Part shown: piece after piece, positions 23,839-36,951 of the stretch
How positions within the stretch are numbered: the stretch's first letter is position 1
How the letters are laid out: every line of letters begins with the position of its first letter
From: Isoperla grammatica
Taxonomy: Eukaryota; Arthropoda; Insecta; Plecoptera; Perlodidae
Reading direction: 5' to 3'
Assembly (NCBI GenBank): GCA_945910005.1
Contig: OX246739.1
Location: 6,230,001-6,294,000 of the forward strand
Length of the DNA stretch: 64,000 nt
The notes under the pieces: generated by a model
What the model was told of the DNA's origin: nothing
What the model saw: the letters and a program-made list of their open reading frames with translations, nothing else
Databases searched by the model: none
Program-made: the position numbers and the translations under genes

Positions 23839-24215
23839 CAGCGAATCACAACCTATGGTTCGCGGGTCACATTATTTTGACCGGCCCGCGAGAGCAAAGT
23901 AGTAATATTTGTTATGGAAATAGAGAAGGCTACAAAATATTGAAAATACGTTAAATAACCCAGATGTGGTTTCGTTAGAAATAAAAACTTGAAAAGGGTG
24001 TTAAATATTGTAACCGTCTTGGTTGTTATTTCGGTAATAATTTTTAGTTTCATAAAAATTAATGAAGCGAATGACTTCTTCCGGCCACTGGGGTGTGTTA
24101 AATTAGGTTCGCTAAATTCAGAAAACCTAATTTGCAAATTTAGTGAATCACAATATGCCAACATTGTTATCACGCACATGTCTGGCCCCTGATCTGAAGT
24201 GTTTAAGCATCACTG
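23839..24215. mobile_element. hAT-like non-autonomous element (MITE), about 377 bp
   Basis: The left end CAGCGAATCACAACC and the right end GTTTAAGCATCACTG form imperfect inverted repeats of the hAT type (CAGYGRTKC...). The left end continues GGTTCGCGGG and is followed by CCGGCCCGCGA, as in many hAT elements. The 8 bp flanks (CCATAGAG and ACCTAAAG) match at five positions and may be a decayed duplication. The interior holds open frames on both strands with no transposase motif, so it is read as a deletion derivative. Confidence 0.5.
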
Positions 24216-24745
24216 ACCTAAAGAACCCGAGCAGAACGCTGTCGGCTTAATACAGAGGAACACATGCAAGCACCAGATACAGATCACAGACATATGCTAG
24301 TATGGAAATGACGGATTAATTATCCTCAATCTACTAAAAGTCACCCCAGGAAGTCGAGCCACAAAGATTCAGGTGTTTCGCTCATTCCCAGCCGGTTAGT
24401 CACTTGCCTGGGGATGAAGGGAGGGGAAACAGGGGTTGCGATGTCCACCAGATACGTGCATGGTAGGTAATGTATAAAACATCATATTTTGCGCGTGTTT
24501 CTATAATGCGGTAGTTTTCAATCACACGTGTAATCGTGTATCGCCTGTAACACAAACGTGCAATATAATGACCGGCAATCATGACAGTGCATGGCCCTCT
24601 TATATAGGACAGAGCAGCGCATTGCCTATATTACCGTGCATAAAACATTACGGGTACTTCGATGAGGCATCGACCAATGCAGCAACAGTGAGATGTCTGT
24701 CAGTCATGAGACAGTTTCCCGCTGCCACCAACCCCTTGTTTGTGT

Positions 24746-24763
24746 CCCCCCCCCCCCCCCCCC
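24746..24763. repeat. Poly-C run (18 nt)
   Basis: A pure run of 18 C followed by CTCCC repeats. Confidence 0.95.
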
Positions 24764-24825
24764 TCCCGCACCTCCCTCGACCATAACGGCGAGATACGAG
24801 ACATCTTATCATTACCGCGATAACA

Positions 24826-24900
24826 GTGGCTCCTCACACGTGAGACTCAATTCGGGATGTCGTAGGTTCGATCTTCATCGGTGACGAAAGGTTTTTCCCG
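24826..24900 (+). mobile_element. tRNA-derived SINE head
   Basis: A box B GTAGGTTCGATCTTC lies at about 24860-24874 with a weak box A (AGTGGCTCCTCAC) at about 24825. The tail GACGAAAGGTTTTTCCC follows. The minus-strand ORF at 24875-25105 partly lies in this element. It is a SINE relic rather than a tRNA gene. Confidence 0.4.
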
Positions 24901-26140
24901 AGCAAATCCTCGCTGCCATTAATGGAGCACTGGGGTTGGGTCCTATAATTAGCGCTTGGACATTCCTTTCCAATGATCTTATTACTGATAAGTTGTCAGG
25001 CTGAATTACAGTAAGGTTATCAATGCGCCAAACATGATTCCGGTAACTTATGCAGCAAACCCTATTATTATCCTGCAGAAGAATAGCTACTTTCATGTCT
25101 AACATTTGGCATAAGAAAGCATAGGCTGCATATTATATTTGCTGCTTGAAATTAGGCTTTGATTTGAGGAAACAGATTGGACAATGTTTTAAAACACAGT
25201 CAGTAAATGGATAGTTTCTGGATCTTATCTTCCAAATGGAGGAAATTTAGTCCTGCGTGACAGAGTCCTAGAGCAGCATACTGCATAGTGACCTCTCGGT
25301 ATCTTCAACCAGAAGTGTTGCGTCTCATGAAGCTAACACACTTGTCTTCATCATCCACCAACAACGCGTATTCGTTCCACTCAATGAATGAATCAAAACC
25401 AACGACGATTACAGGATAAGTATGTCAGCCTCACCCTAAAAGACAAAATAACTAAGTGTTCTGAGAAAATGTAGTTAGTCAATTACACAATGTTGTGCAT
25501 TTCGTCTCGCGTAATTAACTTTTGTATGTTAGAAGAGAGGGCAAGTAACAGTGACATTGCTCGTGTAAAAACAAACCATTACTTTTCACATACATAACTA
25601 TAAACATGTTGTGTCTGTTACCGAGAGAGATTGCACATTTATTTCCTCGTTCGATTCATACAAGTCGTAGGGCGCCTTTCCTTTCTGATGCGTGAGCGGA
25701 TATTTCCTACACCGCGCACGAAGCCTGAACCCCCACAGCCACGGAGATGCAAAATAGCTCCTTTCACAAAAGATCAGTGGCAATGTGTACAGACGTGCGA
25801 GTGTTTAGAAGTCGATTTGTCAGAAGCGAGAGTAGCCCCCCCTCAATCCCCCTCACCGTACACACAGAGCTAAGCCGCGCTACACTACATGAATTATTCA
25901 AATTATTTTTTATTTCACTTTCAAATCGAATTTCTTATTTGCGGTCGCCGCAGTCTTTCCCGCCTCTTTTATCTGAAACAATCAAGTGTGTTTAGTTGCT
26001 CATGCGTTGCGCGTATCCCTCGCTTCGGTAGGCTTGCGTTGCGTTGTCCAACGGAGCGACAGTATCGACAACTCTTTGATTAGCATCGCAGATTTATTCG
26101 CTGGTGGGGTCGACCTCTCACTCCACTGGACTAGCGAGGC
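24900..26140. other. AT-rich DNA, no supported gene
   Basis: Small overlapping open frames at 25598-26083 on both strands have no splice or domain support. Confidence 0.5.
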
Positions 26141-26149
26141 AGAGACGAG

Positions 26150-26592
26150 GTAATTAGTCACGTGCTTATTGGCCACGTGTGGACGTTGTAGCACATTAGT
26201 CAACATGGCGGACATGTTTATGGGGTAGATGCGTCGTTAATGTGGAGGGTACGTGTGCTTACTGGCCACGTAAACGGTACGTGTGTACGTTGTAGCACAT
26301 TAGTCAACATGGCGGACATGTTTATGGGGTAGATGCGTCGTTAATGTGGAGGGTACGTGTGCTTACTGGCCACGTAAACGGTACGTGTGTACCGTTAAGC
26401 ACACGTTGTACGTACGTACACGTTGTAGCACATTAGTCAACATGGCGGACATGTTTATGGGGTAGATGCGTCGTTAATGTGGAGGGTACGTGTGCTTACT
26501 GGCCACGTAAACGGTACGTGTGTACCGTTACGCACACGTTGTACGTATACGTACAGGTTGTAGCACATTAGTCAACATGGCGAACATGTTTA
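26150..26592. repeat. Tandem repeat array, 104 to 135 bp units, about four copies
   Basis: The word TAGCACATTAGTCAACATGG recurs, and the GTTG just before it starts at 26185, 26289, 26422 and 26557. Spacings are 104, 133 and 135 bp. The two longer units carry an extra 29-31 bp built from palindromic GTACGT and CACGTTGTACGTAC words. Units are almost identical in the shared part, so the array is young. Each unit holds CATGGCGGACATG and GGCCACGT. The last copy breaks off at 26592. Confidence 0.93.
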
Positions 26593-26787
26593 CTCATTCG
26601 AAAATTACGTAATTTCAATGAAAGTATCGATATTGTAAGTGAGCCCGAGTATATTCATTTAATTTGATCCCTTCTGATTAATCTCAATTACATCTGTTTT
26701 AAGCATAGGCCTATATAAACAAACCTGCGTGACATACCACAAATTTTGAGATAATTACGTAGGTGTCAGGGGCTGTCATTGTTTAGA

Positions 26788-26820
26788 GGGTAGATGCGTC
26801 GTTAATGTGGAGGGTACGTG
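26788..26820. repeat. Detached fragment of the 104 bp repeat
   Basis: A 33 bp piece identical to the array unit (GGGTAGATGCGTCGTTAATG and onward) lies about 200 bp beyond the array with unique DNA between. It runs directly into the duplication at 26821. Confidence 0.9.
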
Positions 26821-26937
26821 CAAAACCCGGCACCCCCACCATGCGAGAAAAAACAATGGTTGAAGCCCGGGAAGGGGGGTACATACGAAACCCGGCACCT
26901 CCACCATGCGAGAAAATACATGTAACAATGGTTGATG
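26821..26937. repeat. Direct duplication, offset about 63 bp
   Basis: AAACCCGGCACC(C/T)CCACCATGCGAGAAAA is present at 26823 and again at 26886. Both copies end in ACAATGGTTGA; the second has an 8 bp insertion (ATACATGT-like) before it. Confidence 0.85.
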
Positions 26938-26939
26938 CT

Positions 26940-29840
26940 TTTATCAGCTCGGGGAGAGAGAGCGAATTTATATTTTGATTTAGTAAATGTATGGGATCGA
27001 AGAGACAAATTCACAAGAATAAAATAGATTCATGAATTAATTGACGAGCAAAATCACCAACAATCCTGAGATGTGTAATAATAAAATAAATCTAAATTAA
27101 ATTAAATTAAAAGAGTAGGTTAGCAAGAGTTATTTCTTGTGTTTATGTCCGTTATCTCTAGCACGTGTGGGGATAACTCATGCGGTCATATAGCGTCTAT
27201 TCTAGTATAATCTCTAAAACACACAAACATCGACATCCCGCTCAAACTGACTCAAAACTACTTCTTTGAATTGGTGAATTCTTTGAATTCCTTGGGGTGA
27301 TAAAACTCAGAAGAATAGGGAGCGATGTCTCACATTTTTTTATCTTACTTGAAACCGCACACAGTGTTATATTAGCTACATCACAAATTGCAACTATTAC
27401 TGTTGTTTTTAAAAATGTACCGGAACTCAGCTATACTTTACAAACGTGGATGACAGAGAGTTTAACACGGACTCGGTATAGTAACGCTTGGGAAGTAGAA
27501 GTGGTGAAGGGGGGAGGGGCACGTTACGTTTTATCTTGCATGTGTTCCTTTATATTCACCCTACCTTTATAAAGCACAAAGGACGAATACGTCATGCGTG
27601 TAAGAAAGAAAGGTATAGAAGCTTGAAAAGCGGAAATTAATACTAACTGCATTTAAATAAAAATTTACATTGAAAATCAATCTTGGAAATTTATAGTTTA
27701 GCGCAATAACGTCGGCCATATATAGGCCTAAATAATTAACATATCGCAGACATCATAATGACCTAGCCTAGTTCTACATAAAAAGAATCATCATTATTTA
27801 TCCCCATATATATTTTATGTTCGTAGTTTGGATAAAGTATAATCACTAGAGTATGGGAGAGTAGCAGTTTCGACACCACTTAATGCAGATGTTTTCCGTT
27901 ATAAAGGTATAAAGAATATCAAAGAATATCATTTCGGTTGAACTGAAATAAAAATAATAAAATCGTAGAAAAGTTCTTGGTAGGCTGTGTGTGTTCTACC
28001 ACACCCTTTTACATTCAGTATGACACGCTGAAAATCTTTCCTTGTAACCGTGTCTCGACAATGAAAACATATTATTCATGCACGTGTAAGCTAGCGCACA
28101 GTATACTCCGTTGTCAAGTGCACGTTTGATGTATACGTACAACTGCAGAAAAATATGCAAATGCATAATGCGGACTCGCCGAGTATATGTTTAGTCTTGG
28201 CTCATGATTGCTGTTTGCAATTTGTATTCCTTCGTCTGTGACAGTAATAATTACTGCAAGCTTCTGGTGTTAGACCGCTAGGCTAGACAGTGTCTGTGTC
28301 GAAAGCAATCTGTTTTTAGCACTCAACATCTAACATTTACAATTCTTTCCGTCATGGTAATGAATGCACAGATTATAACTCAATTTTTCATGACCTTCAC
28401 ATTGCAGAAATACCGAATACTAGTTGTAGCGCCTACTCATTAAGTCGGACCAAATCTATGTGATTATACCTTCAACTTCAATTTATAGACGATTTAAAAG
28501 TCACCGGCTTGAAAAAAGACCCGTAGAGCCAACTTTAAGGGACCATTGAAAAGGGTTAGAGGTCGGTTAGCTTATAAAACTTAATATTAGGATATTACTT
28601 GTATGATTACAGAGTTCGTTAATTCTTTAAAAAAGTGAGTGTGTGTAATTTGCCTTCAATGACCAGTCGGCGCATTTGACCACTCTAACAACAGGGTAGC
28701 TACCAATTTATAAAACATTTACACAATAGATGTCAGGCATCTTTTTATTCTTAACGAGAGATAAAAAAAATAAAAGGTTTCGGCTATTATTTCACAGGAA
28801 AGACATGTGCTACTCCTCCCATATCTACGAAGATATATAGGCCCACTCGCAATTTGTCCGCGTGGAGTAATGAATACAAAAAATGTGTCTGATAATAGAT
28901 TAAGGTTGAAGATTGTTACATGATAGTGGGCTCGCTTCTTGATGCAATCAAATAAGGTAATGCCCTGCGAGACAAACTACGGGTTGAGCTGAAACTGAAT
29001 CTACATGATGGGTTAGGTTACCGTCCTGACGCCTGCATGAGCTGTGGTTATTGCATAGTGATGCGCCTCGTGATTCAAGATTAAATTGAAACATAATTTC
29101 TTCACGATGTAATTTCCCTACACAAAAAAGCTACACGAAGTGCAACACTTTCGAGTTGTTTCTGTTGTTTTTTACGCTGACTGTCGCTGTAGGATACATT
29201 ACCATTAGGTCCTTTTCCTAATAAAACGGTTCTCAATCTTTATAGCATTTTATTTATTTTCTTAAGTGTGAACCCCTTTTTCTACCTGTTTAAATTATAG
29301 GGTGTTTCTCGATTCTCAGTAGGGCATACCTCACACCTTGCTTGGCGGAACAAAGATCTCAGAAAGTTTGTGATCCCTTATATAACCCGTTCAGAAAACG
29401 TCATCAGTTCATCAGCTGGGAACAACCACGAAATAGGCGTCACTGTAATATTTTGTGCAATCATTTTTAAAAGGCATAAAATCAGAAAGATTGCCCGTTG
29501 AAAATTAAGTTCTTTCAGCAGGTAAAATACCTCACAAGAAGATGCGGGACACCAGACAGACTTATAAAAAATCAACATTTCTTGTGTTGTAACGACATGA
29601 ATCATGTGTTTGGGGTTATCCCAGCACGGTTGTCCCAGTGCTCGACAATCTGTATAAACACACACGAAACTGAAAGTAATAGTTCACTCAAGATTTTCGC
29701 GCCAAGATGCTATCAGAAGAATTAGTTTGTCAACTCAATAAATATACGACATCGCAGCTCAAATGAACTATGGACATGGTACCTAAATACAAAAAAAATA
29801 CATCTAAAAAACTAGTTGCACTGTAATAAGAATTTGGCCT
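26940..29840. other. AT-rich DNA, no supported gene
   Basis: The ORF at 27297-27572 lacks an ATG and any domain. Nothing else is recognised. Confidence 0.55.
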
Positions 29841-29851
29841 GTGCCACTGCG

Positions 29852-29925
29852 CTCACAGTAGCTCTAGTAGCAAGAGCACTGGTACATAATGGTACATGGG
29901 TTCGATTCTCAAGTAGGATAGGGCA
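29852..29925 (+). mobile_element. tRNA-derived SINE head or pseudo-tRNA
   Basis: Box A TAGCTCTAGTAGCAAGAGC at 29859-29877 forms a tRNA D-arm (GCTC with GAGC). Box B GGTTCGATTCT lies at 29899-29909 in a T-arm with four of five pairs. The acceptor stem does not pair and the anticodon stem is poor, so it is not a functional tRNA. It is the most tRNA-like sequence in the window. Confidence 0.6.
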
Positions 29926-31730
29926 TATTTATCCGTAAACTACTACCACATATTGCTATATGCCGGGCAAACCTTTATCATATCGTATCACAGAAACCTA
30001 TGCATGTTGGTGAGCTAAACGAGACGAGTTGAACATAATGCCAGCGGCTAATGACGTCATTACAATATCAGTGTTGGAGCGAAACATCACATTCTAACCC
30101 GTGCACAGATTAGGCTTAGGTTACACAACACACCTGCGGTTTGTAAACGCCTAATCCTTCACTACAACATCTCATGCATATGAATCATTTACCAATATAT
30201 GGATTTGATGGATTAATAAGAACGTACGCCCAAAATATACGTGACGCACAGATCTAAAATAATAATCGATTTTCACTCTCATGGGGAGTGAGAGGGGGAG
30301 GCTTTCAATCCACAAGTCACTGCTTACCTTGTTGCACTATTGAATTAAGTACCGTCAAATAATGCTATCTTGGCTTAACGTAACCATCAACTCATAAGCT
30401 GGTCACTACTTCTGAAAACGTATCCTCCCACACAATACACCTTTCCTACCGTATGTAAATGATGTCTTGAGGCGCACTTTTCTAACCTCATTCTATTCAA
30501 CATGGCACCATAATTCCTACTTGTTGATACTCAAAACACTGGACTACAGCTGCGCTACGGTACAGGTGCAACATACACGAAAGCCTAGGTTGTAAATATG
30601 CTCCAGGGTCTAGCTAGGCTTTGAAAACATTTTAACAGACAGCAGCTATTAATAATCACTATTAATTTCATACCACAGGTCAATAAGAAATAAAAGTACA
30701 GGCGAAGAGTTTTTATCAGGGATTTGGTTTTGAAAATAGTAACAGTACTGAAAGCAACAAGATACAAGACAAGACCCAAACACTGGACGTTAGATTTAAC
30801 TACGCAGAAGCAAATCAGAAGACGTAACGTGTGATCATCCACACAAGAAAAGAGCGACATTGTGTTTTACAGTCTACCCCTGCTGAAAAGTGCAACATAA
30901 AATTTACGGCTTCTGAAGGAAGGTGTATAATGTAGATTTTGATCTGCAAAACCAATGGGCCACAAAAAGGAAGCGACAAGGATGGAAAATTGAAAATCCA
31001 CTACAAGAGAGTGGAACGTCAATATTTTTCATTTGTATATGTGGATAATATTTCAGAATCTCAGTGGGGCAACGTGATTACTAAGTTCCGTTATAATTCA
31101 AATCGCAACACGGTACAACTTAATTCTGACTACAACTTGTAATGTAAAGCTTCATAAACAACGCAACCCTTGATTGGATTGGGGACCCCAGGTTCTGCGT
31201 TCACCATCGCCATACACTGCTACATGCAACAAACGCAATAATTAATGGCAATTATTCAACACGATTGGTTATGTGCATAGGGAAACTCATTTTATGCAGA
31301 TGAATAGCAAAAGTTATGTCCAGCGATCACAAATTGGAATCAAAAGATCAAACCGTTGTAATGCGTTCAGTTCTGCGGACGCAGAATACAGAATTGTTTT
31401 ATTTTATCAAAAAACTTACGGCAGAGTTTTCGCCGTTTCCCCCACAATATCGCCATATTAAAAGATTAAGCACCCGTTTAAATAATTGGACCAGGAACAC
31501 CACTTGCTTCATATAAGTCGGCTATAAAAAGTGCAGCAAGCTACGCCCACAAATCATGTAGCATGTTGCCGTTATCGCCTATATAATGGCTTAATCCGTT
31601 CCCGTGACCTTACGGCTTACGTTGCACTGGCAAAACGTTTAAAATTATGCATGCAATCCACGTTTCCAATTATTGTGTCCACAACTGTACGCCCATTTAC
31701 TTCTTAATTTGTCTTGGCTAATTACTTTAT
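29926..31730. other. AT-rich DNA with unsupported open frames; TATA-like box at 31523
   Basis: A hydrophobic 91-codon minus-strand ATG frame (30860-30585) and a hydrophilic plus-strand frame without ATG (30939-31142) are present without splice or domain support. TATAAAAAG lies at 31523-31531, the same 9-mer as at 9007, 11716 and 50055. Confidence 0.4.
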
Positions 31731-31735
31731 TGCAG

Positions 31736-31984
31736 AACCACGTCATCGCCGACAAACCAGCCTCTCTCTCTCTCTCTCACACACACATACATACACGTGT
31801 GAGCAAGTGATACCCACTTTTGCACACGTATTTCCCCTTGCACGTGTCGTCATATCGACGTTTCGATATAACCGTCCTTTTCTTCACTGGGATACCTGTG
31901 AATGCGTTACCCCTGCTTCGAACATATTGTTGTGTCGGTTCATACCTTCGGGTCATACCATCGGTACTCCGGATGTGGTTAGTC
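31736..31984 (+). CDS. Candidate internal exon, 83 codons, phase 1-1
   Basis: The acceptor (TAATTACTTTATTGCAG) and the donor GTAAGTATG at 31985 are both good. Between them 249 nt are open in one frame, entered and left in phase 1. Symmetric phase 1-1 exons are typical of extracellular modules. The product has four cysteines in its second half, including HWDTCECVTPASNILLC. A TC and CA microsatellite (31763-31795) sits inside and encodes SLSLSLSHTHT, which is unusual for a coding exon and lowers confidence. No domain is recognised, and no partner exon could be joined. Confidence 0.28.
31763..31795. repeat. Compound microsatellite (TC)n(AC)n(ATAC)n
   Basis: TCTCTCTC leads into CACACACA and ATACATAC within the candidate exon above. 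Confidence 0.9.
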
Positions 31985-31999
31985 GTAAGTATGTGTAAT

Positions 32000-34900
32000 T
32001 GAAATAGCCTTAGATATTCTTACATCCATTCGTTTGGTTGATTGATAGAAATCACAATAAACGGCGTAATAAGCACATAAAGAAGGGTAATAATAGTGCA
32101 CGTTATATGACTTCTTTCTTCTAACAAAATGGGTAGACGTTATTTAGATCATACACATTTTATTTGTTTCAAAATGCGTGTCTTTTGTAGGGCTTAAATA
32201 AAAGTATATTTCTATGTTCGCCATGGCCCACGTACCTGGCACAATGGGCGAGTGATAATTGAATGATTGATGGTGCATAGTTCACACGTTCCAGATAGCG
32301 AGATTGTGGTAATTATACTGATGATATGATTGAGTGATGATAAAGGCCTACTTACCATTACGCATGTCACTCAAAACATCATATTACATTACACGGTACG
32401 TTGCCCAGGGCTATTGGCATTCAAACTTTAGTTATAGTTCTTATAGACTTGGAGAACAAACATTATGCGGTCTAACAAATACAATATTTTCCGAAAATAT
32501 AACTTTTCGAAATCTTTTCCAAAACGTTAGTAATACGCCTCGTGGAAAATATTCTTCAAGGTTTTATGTATACGGAACAAACTTTAAAAATGGCAAAATA
32601 ATTTGAAAACAAGAAAGTAATTTGTAATGAGAACGTTACTTGTGGTGACATAGTATATTCTTTACTAGGAATTACAAAACTCCACTTAATTTACGGAAAC
32701 ATGACGACTCTCTAGCAAACTCTAGACTGATCCATTCACAGAAAACACTGTCCATACTCTATGCTACGATACCTTGCATGGTCCTCTAAATATTTCGTCA
32801 CCTTGTTTTCGGTTTTAGGACAACGATTCGCTAATTAAAACGGTCCCACTACGACGTAAACAGTGTAAAATAACCGAATTTCCAAGGCCCACCCATTCAT
32901 TAGGCTTTGAGCCACACTATAAGTATCGGCAAGATCCCTTAGATATCAACACAGGCAAAACGTCGGTCACTATACTATCTAGATCAAGTCAACTACGCGC
33001 CAATACTCGTTCTTCCAAGATACCATCAACCCAGAGGACCAGAAAGTGAATGTTCTCACCAATTTATCGTAACCTTACAATCACAATCACATAAAACACG
33101 GTGACCAAACAGAACGCCTACGATTCTATTTTTCGAATTAGTAAATCACGATAGTTCGTCCAATTCATCAGGCAGGCAGGTAGGTTGGTAGGTAAGTTGT
33201 CGTCAGATCGATTTTGACCGAGCGTTGCTGGTTAATAACTCTTGTTTGTAAAGGTCACGCAGTCAGTCAGAGTGTCTGGATATGAGAGCGTGGGTGGACG
33301 GGGTGTCTGTCGACGCGATGAGAGCACCGACTGATACAAACAACGCCCATCCCTCGACTGAATGACCCACACTTATCTGGAAAACATTCATCTACATGTT
33401 CCAAACTGCGGCCCGCGACCCGCGGCGACGCACCATTCATCATTGTTTTTACTTTCAACGGGGGGATTCGGTTTAGAAAAATGTTGATTGGAAGATTTCC
33501 CTCTTATGCGCATCTAGTGGTGGTAATGATAAACGTATGCCACACATAAAGATACAAGAACTAACTAGGAATACCCATTACCCAGACATCGTACAACAAT
33601 TTGAAAATAGTCCCGACAATTTACGAACCGATACAATATTCAGTCTGTTGATGTTTGATGTAGATAATGGAATAGTTCAAAAGATAAATCAAGGTGTTGG
33701 TTTTGAATGTAGTTAACTTTAACTAACATTTCGCTGCTGAAGGGAAGAGAGTATTCCTAATTGTATTATCATTACAATAACCTGTTATTTCTAGTATTCT
33801 ATGGGACGTAAATAACGAAAATCACTGAATGTAGGAAAGCATGATCTATGCACTTAATAACATATTATTATCATGTATGATCATGAAGTACGATTTAAAA
33901 ATAAGAAATACTAATATTTTTCAAAACAAAAAGTTACTGCACGTATAATAAGAAATAATTCAACACTCACGCACACCGATAGATGTTTTTACAAAGGTGA
34001 AATTATACAAAATCCCTGCTTACGTTGATTAGTGTCAAGTCTACCTTAATCATCGGCTTCATCACTTTACACCTTTCTTAAGAAACACGTGTCAATTAGT
34101 TTCAAGCTGTCTTTACACGTGATAGTTTAATTAGTGTTGATCCTCTTTTTCTATAACACCTTCCAAGTATCTTGAAAGGATAAACGTTAAATACATTTCT
34201 CTATGAAGTACCGACTTCAGCTTACCGTTATTACTAGTTAACGTGTTTTGAATAAGGATGTCACGCAGGGCATAATCTGTACTGTAAATATTCATCCCAG
34301 ATCACATACATATTTTGTGAAGATATATGGCCGAGAAAGTGCACATAGTCACACAAGTCACTGCACAGAGGAAATGAGTACAGATATAGAGTACCTCCTT
34401 GGTTAAATTAAATACTGAAACAATTGCCTGTCAGTTATTTTGGATGATACGTGATAACCAAACCAAACCAACGAAAGGTGCAGTGACGAAGAACACGTGT
34501 ATAAACCATCCGAATGAGCAGTCAAGAAATTCAAGAGAGAAAAAAAGCCATCGAATAAAATAAAGTTTGTAACATAAAAAGTTGCACCAGTGTATGCCTA
34601 GCACGACTCCTAGACCCCACGAGAACCAGCAAATGATCGCCGGCTACAATAGGTGCTAACGATAATAGCAAATCAACCCCCTCATAACAGGGCCACGCCA
34701 CCCCACCCCAACCCGCCAGCTGTTATGTCGTCTCACCCTCCCCCTCTTTAACTTTCGATGTGTTACTTTACGTTCAAAAGTTGAATTATTGTGATTGATC
34801 TCAAACATCGTTTTTCCATTAACAATTCGTATAAATTAAGTGACGGCCAAGATTTAAAGAATATTAACATTGTCGCCCTTGAGTCAGCACTCAGACAACC

Positions 34901-36940
34901 CAACTTCCTTGGTATTCTCAATGTACACCCATTAAAATAATATAAAATACCGTATAGCTATAATTCTAAAACGAATAGGGGCGTCCATTTCGCTGGCAGT
35001 TTGAGAGAATTGGCTCTTGCAGGGCCATCCATCCACAACACAACTAAGCTTTGATTCCTTCCATGCAGCCATGAGACTAAGCCAAGTGTTTTATGTCCAA
35101 CGGAAATATCTCATCTGGCCGAACAAACAACAAGTCCCACGCACAGCACAGCAACTACGCGATCGTTTAATTAGCCCTTAAACTCGCTACCAAATATTGT
35201 GGAGCCCTTGACATTTATATAAGCCTACCTGGCCAAGCGTGACAAATGTACCTTTGTATCCCAGCTAAACAGTCCATCTACCATGCAATGCAAGTGGTCT
35301 TAATAAATAGCGGTGATTATATTTAGCACGAGAAACGAATTATTCCTATACTACAACCGTACGTTACACAACGATATAAGACACAAGATGCGATCTAGGA
35401 ATATTTATTATTCACCGGCTTAATCCTTGTTCTCGTGTGTAGTGGGACGAGAATACAATAGATATGGACACCTTGCGTAATGGTATGAATGTATCATAGC
35501 GCTGGGAAGACATCTCTTCTGCATTAACCTTTGACCCTGGTCGATGTATTGGTCGATGGTCGATGTATTGGTCGATGGTCGATGTGTTGGTCGGACGCTA
35601 CTTGAAATGATGTATTCGACCTTTTCTATGGGTTCAAGTACAAGATGCACATATATTATATATTATGTATATCGGTTATTCACACTAAAATGTTGGAGGC
35701 AGGAGTTATTTTATTTGGATAGTATCAAGAACTAGGTACCCAATAATACGAAACCGGTTTTGTTTGAGATCTTGTTTTTGCAAAACAGCAGTAGCAGTGC
35801 CAAACAATTACTTTTTACATTCGTATTCAATATAAGTAGGATATTTTAAACAATCAGTCGCAAAAATCATATCATACCGAATTGTTGCTAGTTGGGCCGC
35901 ATTGAAACACATAGTTAACCATGTTTATAACACTGGAAGCGCCAACCCTTTTGTATCAGTCGATGTTAGTCACGGTGAATGCGCGACCAAGTTACAACAT
36001 CAATGGGCCCTAAAGAAAGAATAACTTTATTATTCAAATTCACCCCAGTTTAGAAAGAGAAGCTACTGGCTCAGACTACACCTGGCTTGAACACATTAGT
36101 GACTCGACTCTCTCCAAGTATGATCCCCGCAACATATCCACACCACACTACACGCGAAGCAGGGAACAATTTTAAAAAGTAATGTGTAAAAAAAAGAATA
36201 GGTTGTAAAAGGTGATATATGGTCATTCATTGCTTCAGTTCAAACTTCAAACCATGCGCCAGTCACAGCTAAGAATACAATATATATCGGTAATACTGCA
36301 ATAGAATACAAAACAATACAATACAACATAATCAAAATACACGATATAATCTACAATACACCACTGTAATATTTGTACCTTACGGTATTCGAAACCCCGA
36401 TTCCCTAACGAATCTCTTTGAAATTTTTATTAATTTAAACGATTGATTAATTACTGTTTGTTGCAGTGAAATGAAACTTGTATGTACATGCACTTACATT
36501 GATATTTGTTCTCGTTCAACAATGTTTACTATAATACTTATGTTATGATGCCGAAACATAATATTGTGTCATTACTGGTGGGTGTAGCCTATGATGTATA
36601 TATATGGTGAAGGTTTCTGAAATAATAAATAATAGGCCAACTACCATGAGCTGGGCATGTATGCGTATGCAAAATACATTAGTCTTACCGGTCAAAGTCA
36701 AGCCTAACATCTGGTGTTCTGTTTACAGCTTACGGCTAGACCACGCCAAATAATTGACCAACCTTGAACTTAAAGCCGAATTACGTTAGCGGTTACAATA
36801 CAAGGAACCACGTTGACGATGGAACGCACTCACTGACAGAGAAATTGAAGGCGCGGTACCAAAACGTAGCCTACTCCTGTCGCAATAGATCACCTTCAAT
36901 ATTCAACCACTATGATGTTTGAATAATCATATATATCGCT
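32000..36940. other. Gene-poor AT-rich DNA with small repeats
   Basis: Holds an 89-codon ATG frame at 32337-32606 rich in Y, N and F with no support, a hAT-like end fragment at about 33396-33432 (TTCCAAACTGCGGCCCGCG) and GGCAGGCAGGTAGG repeats at 33171-33190. Confidence 0.45.
35539..35594. repeat. Tandem repeat, period 19 bp, about 3 copies
   Basis: GTCGATGTATTGGTCGATG starts at 35540 and 35559, with a third, partial copy from 35578 carrying one change. Confidence 0.9.
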
Positions 36941-36951
36941 TCGGCTTCGGC

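Noticed and set aside
23853..24192. 108 aa minus and 67 aa plus open frames
   Set aside because: Both lie inside the hAT-like MITE and show no transposase motif.
24875..25105. Minus-strand ORF with a passing resemblance to an Ig domain strand (NHVWRIDNLTV)
   Set aside because: It overlaps a SINE, lacks the Ig cysteine and Y-x-C motifs, and has no splice support.
29852..29925. Working tRNA gene
   Set aside because: D-arm and T-arm are good but the acceptor stem does not pair and the anticodon arm is poor.
30585..30860. Hydrophobic 91 aa minus-strand ATG ORF
   Set aside because: AT-rich DNA often encodes L, F, I and C-rich frames; no charge pattern, splice or promoter support.
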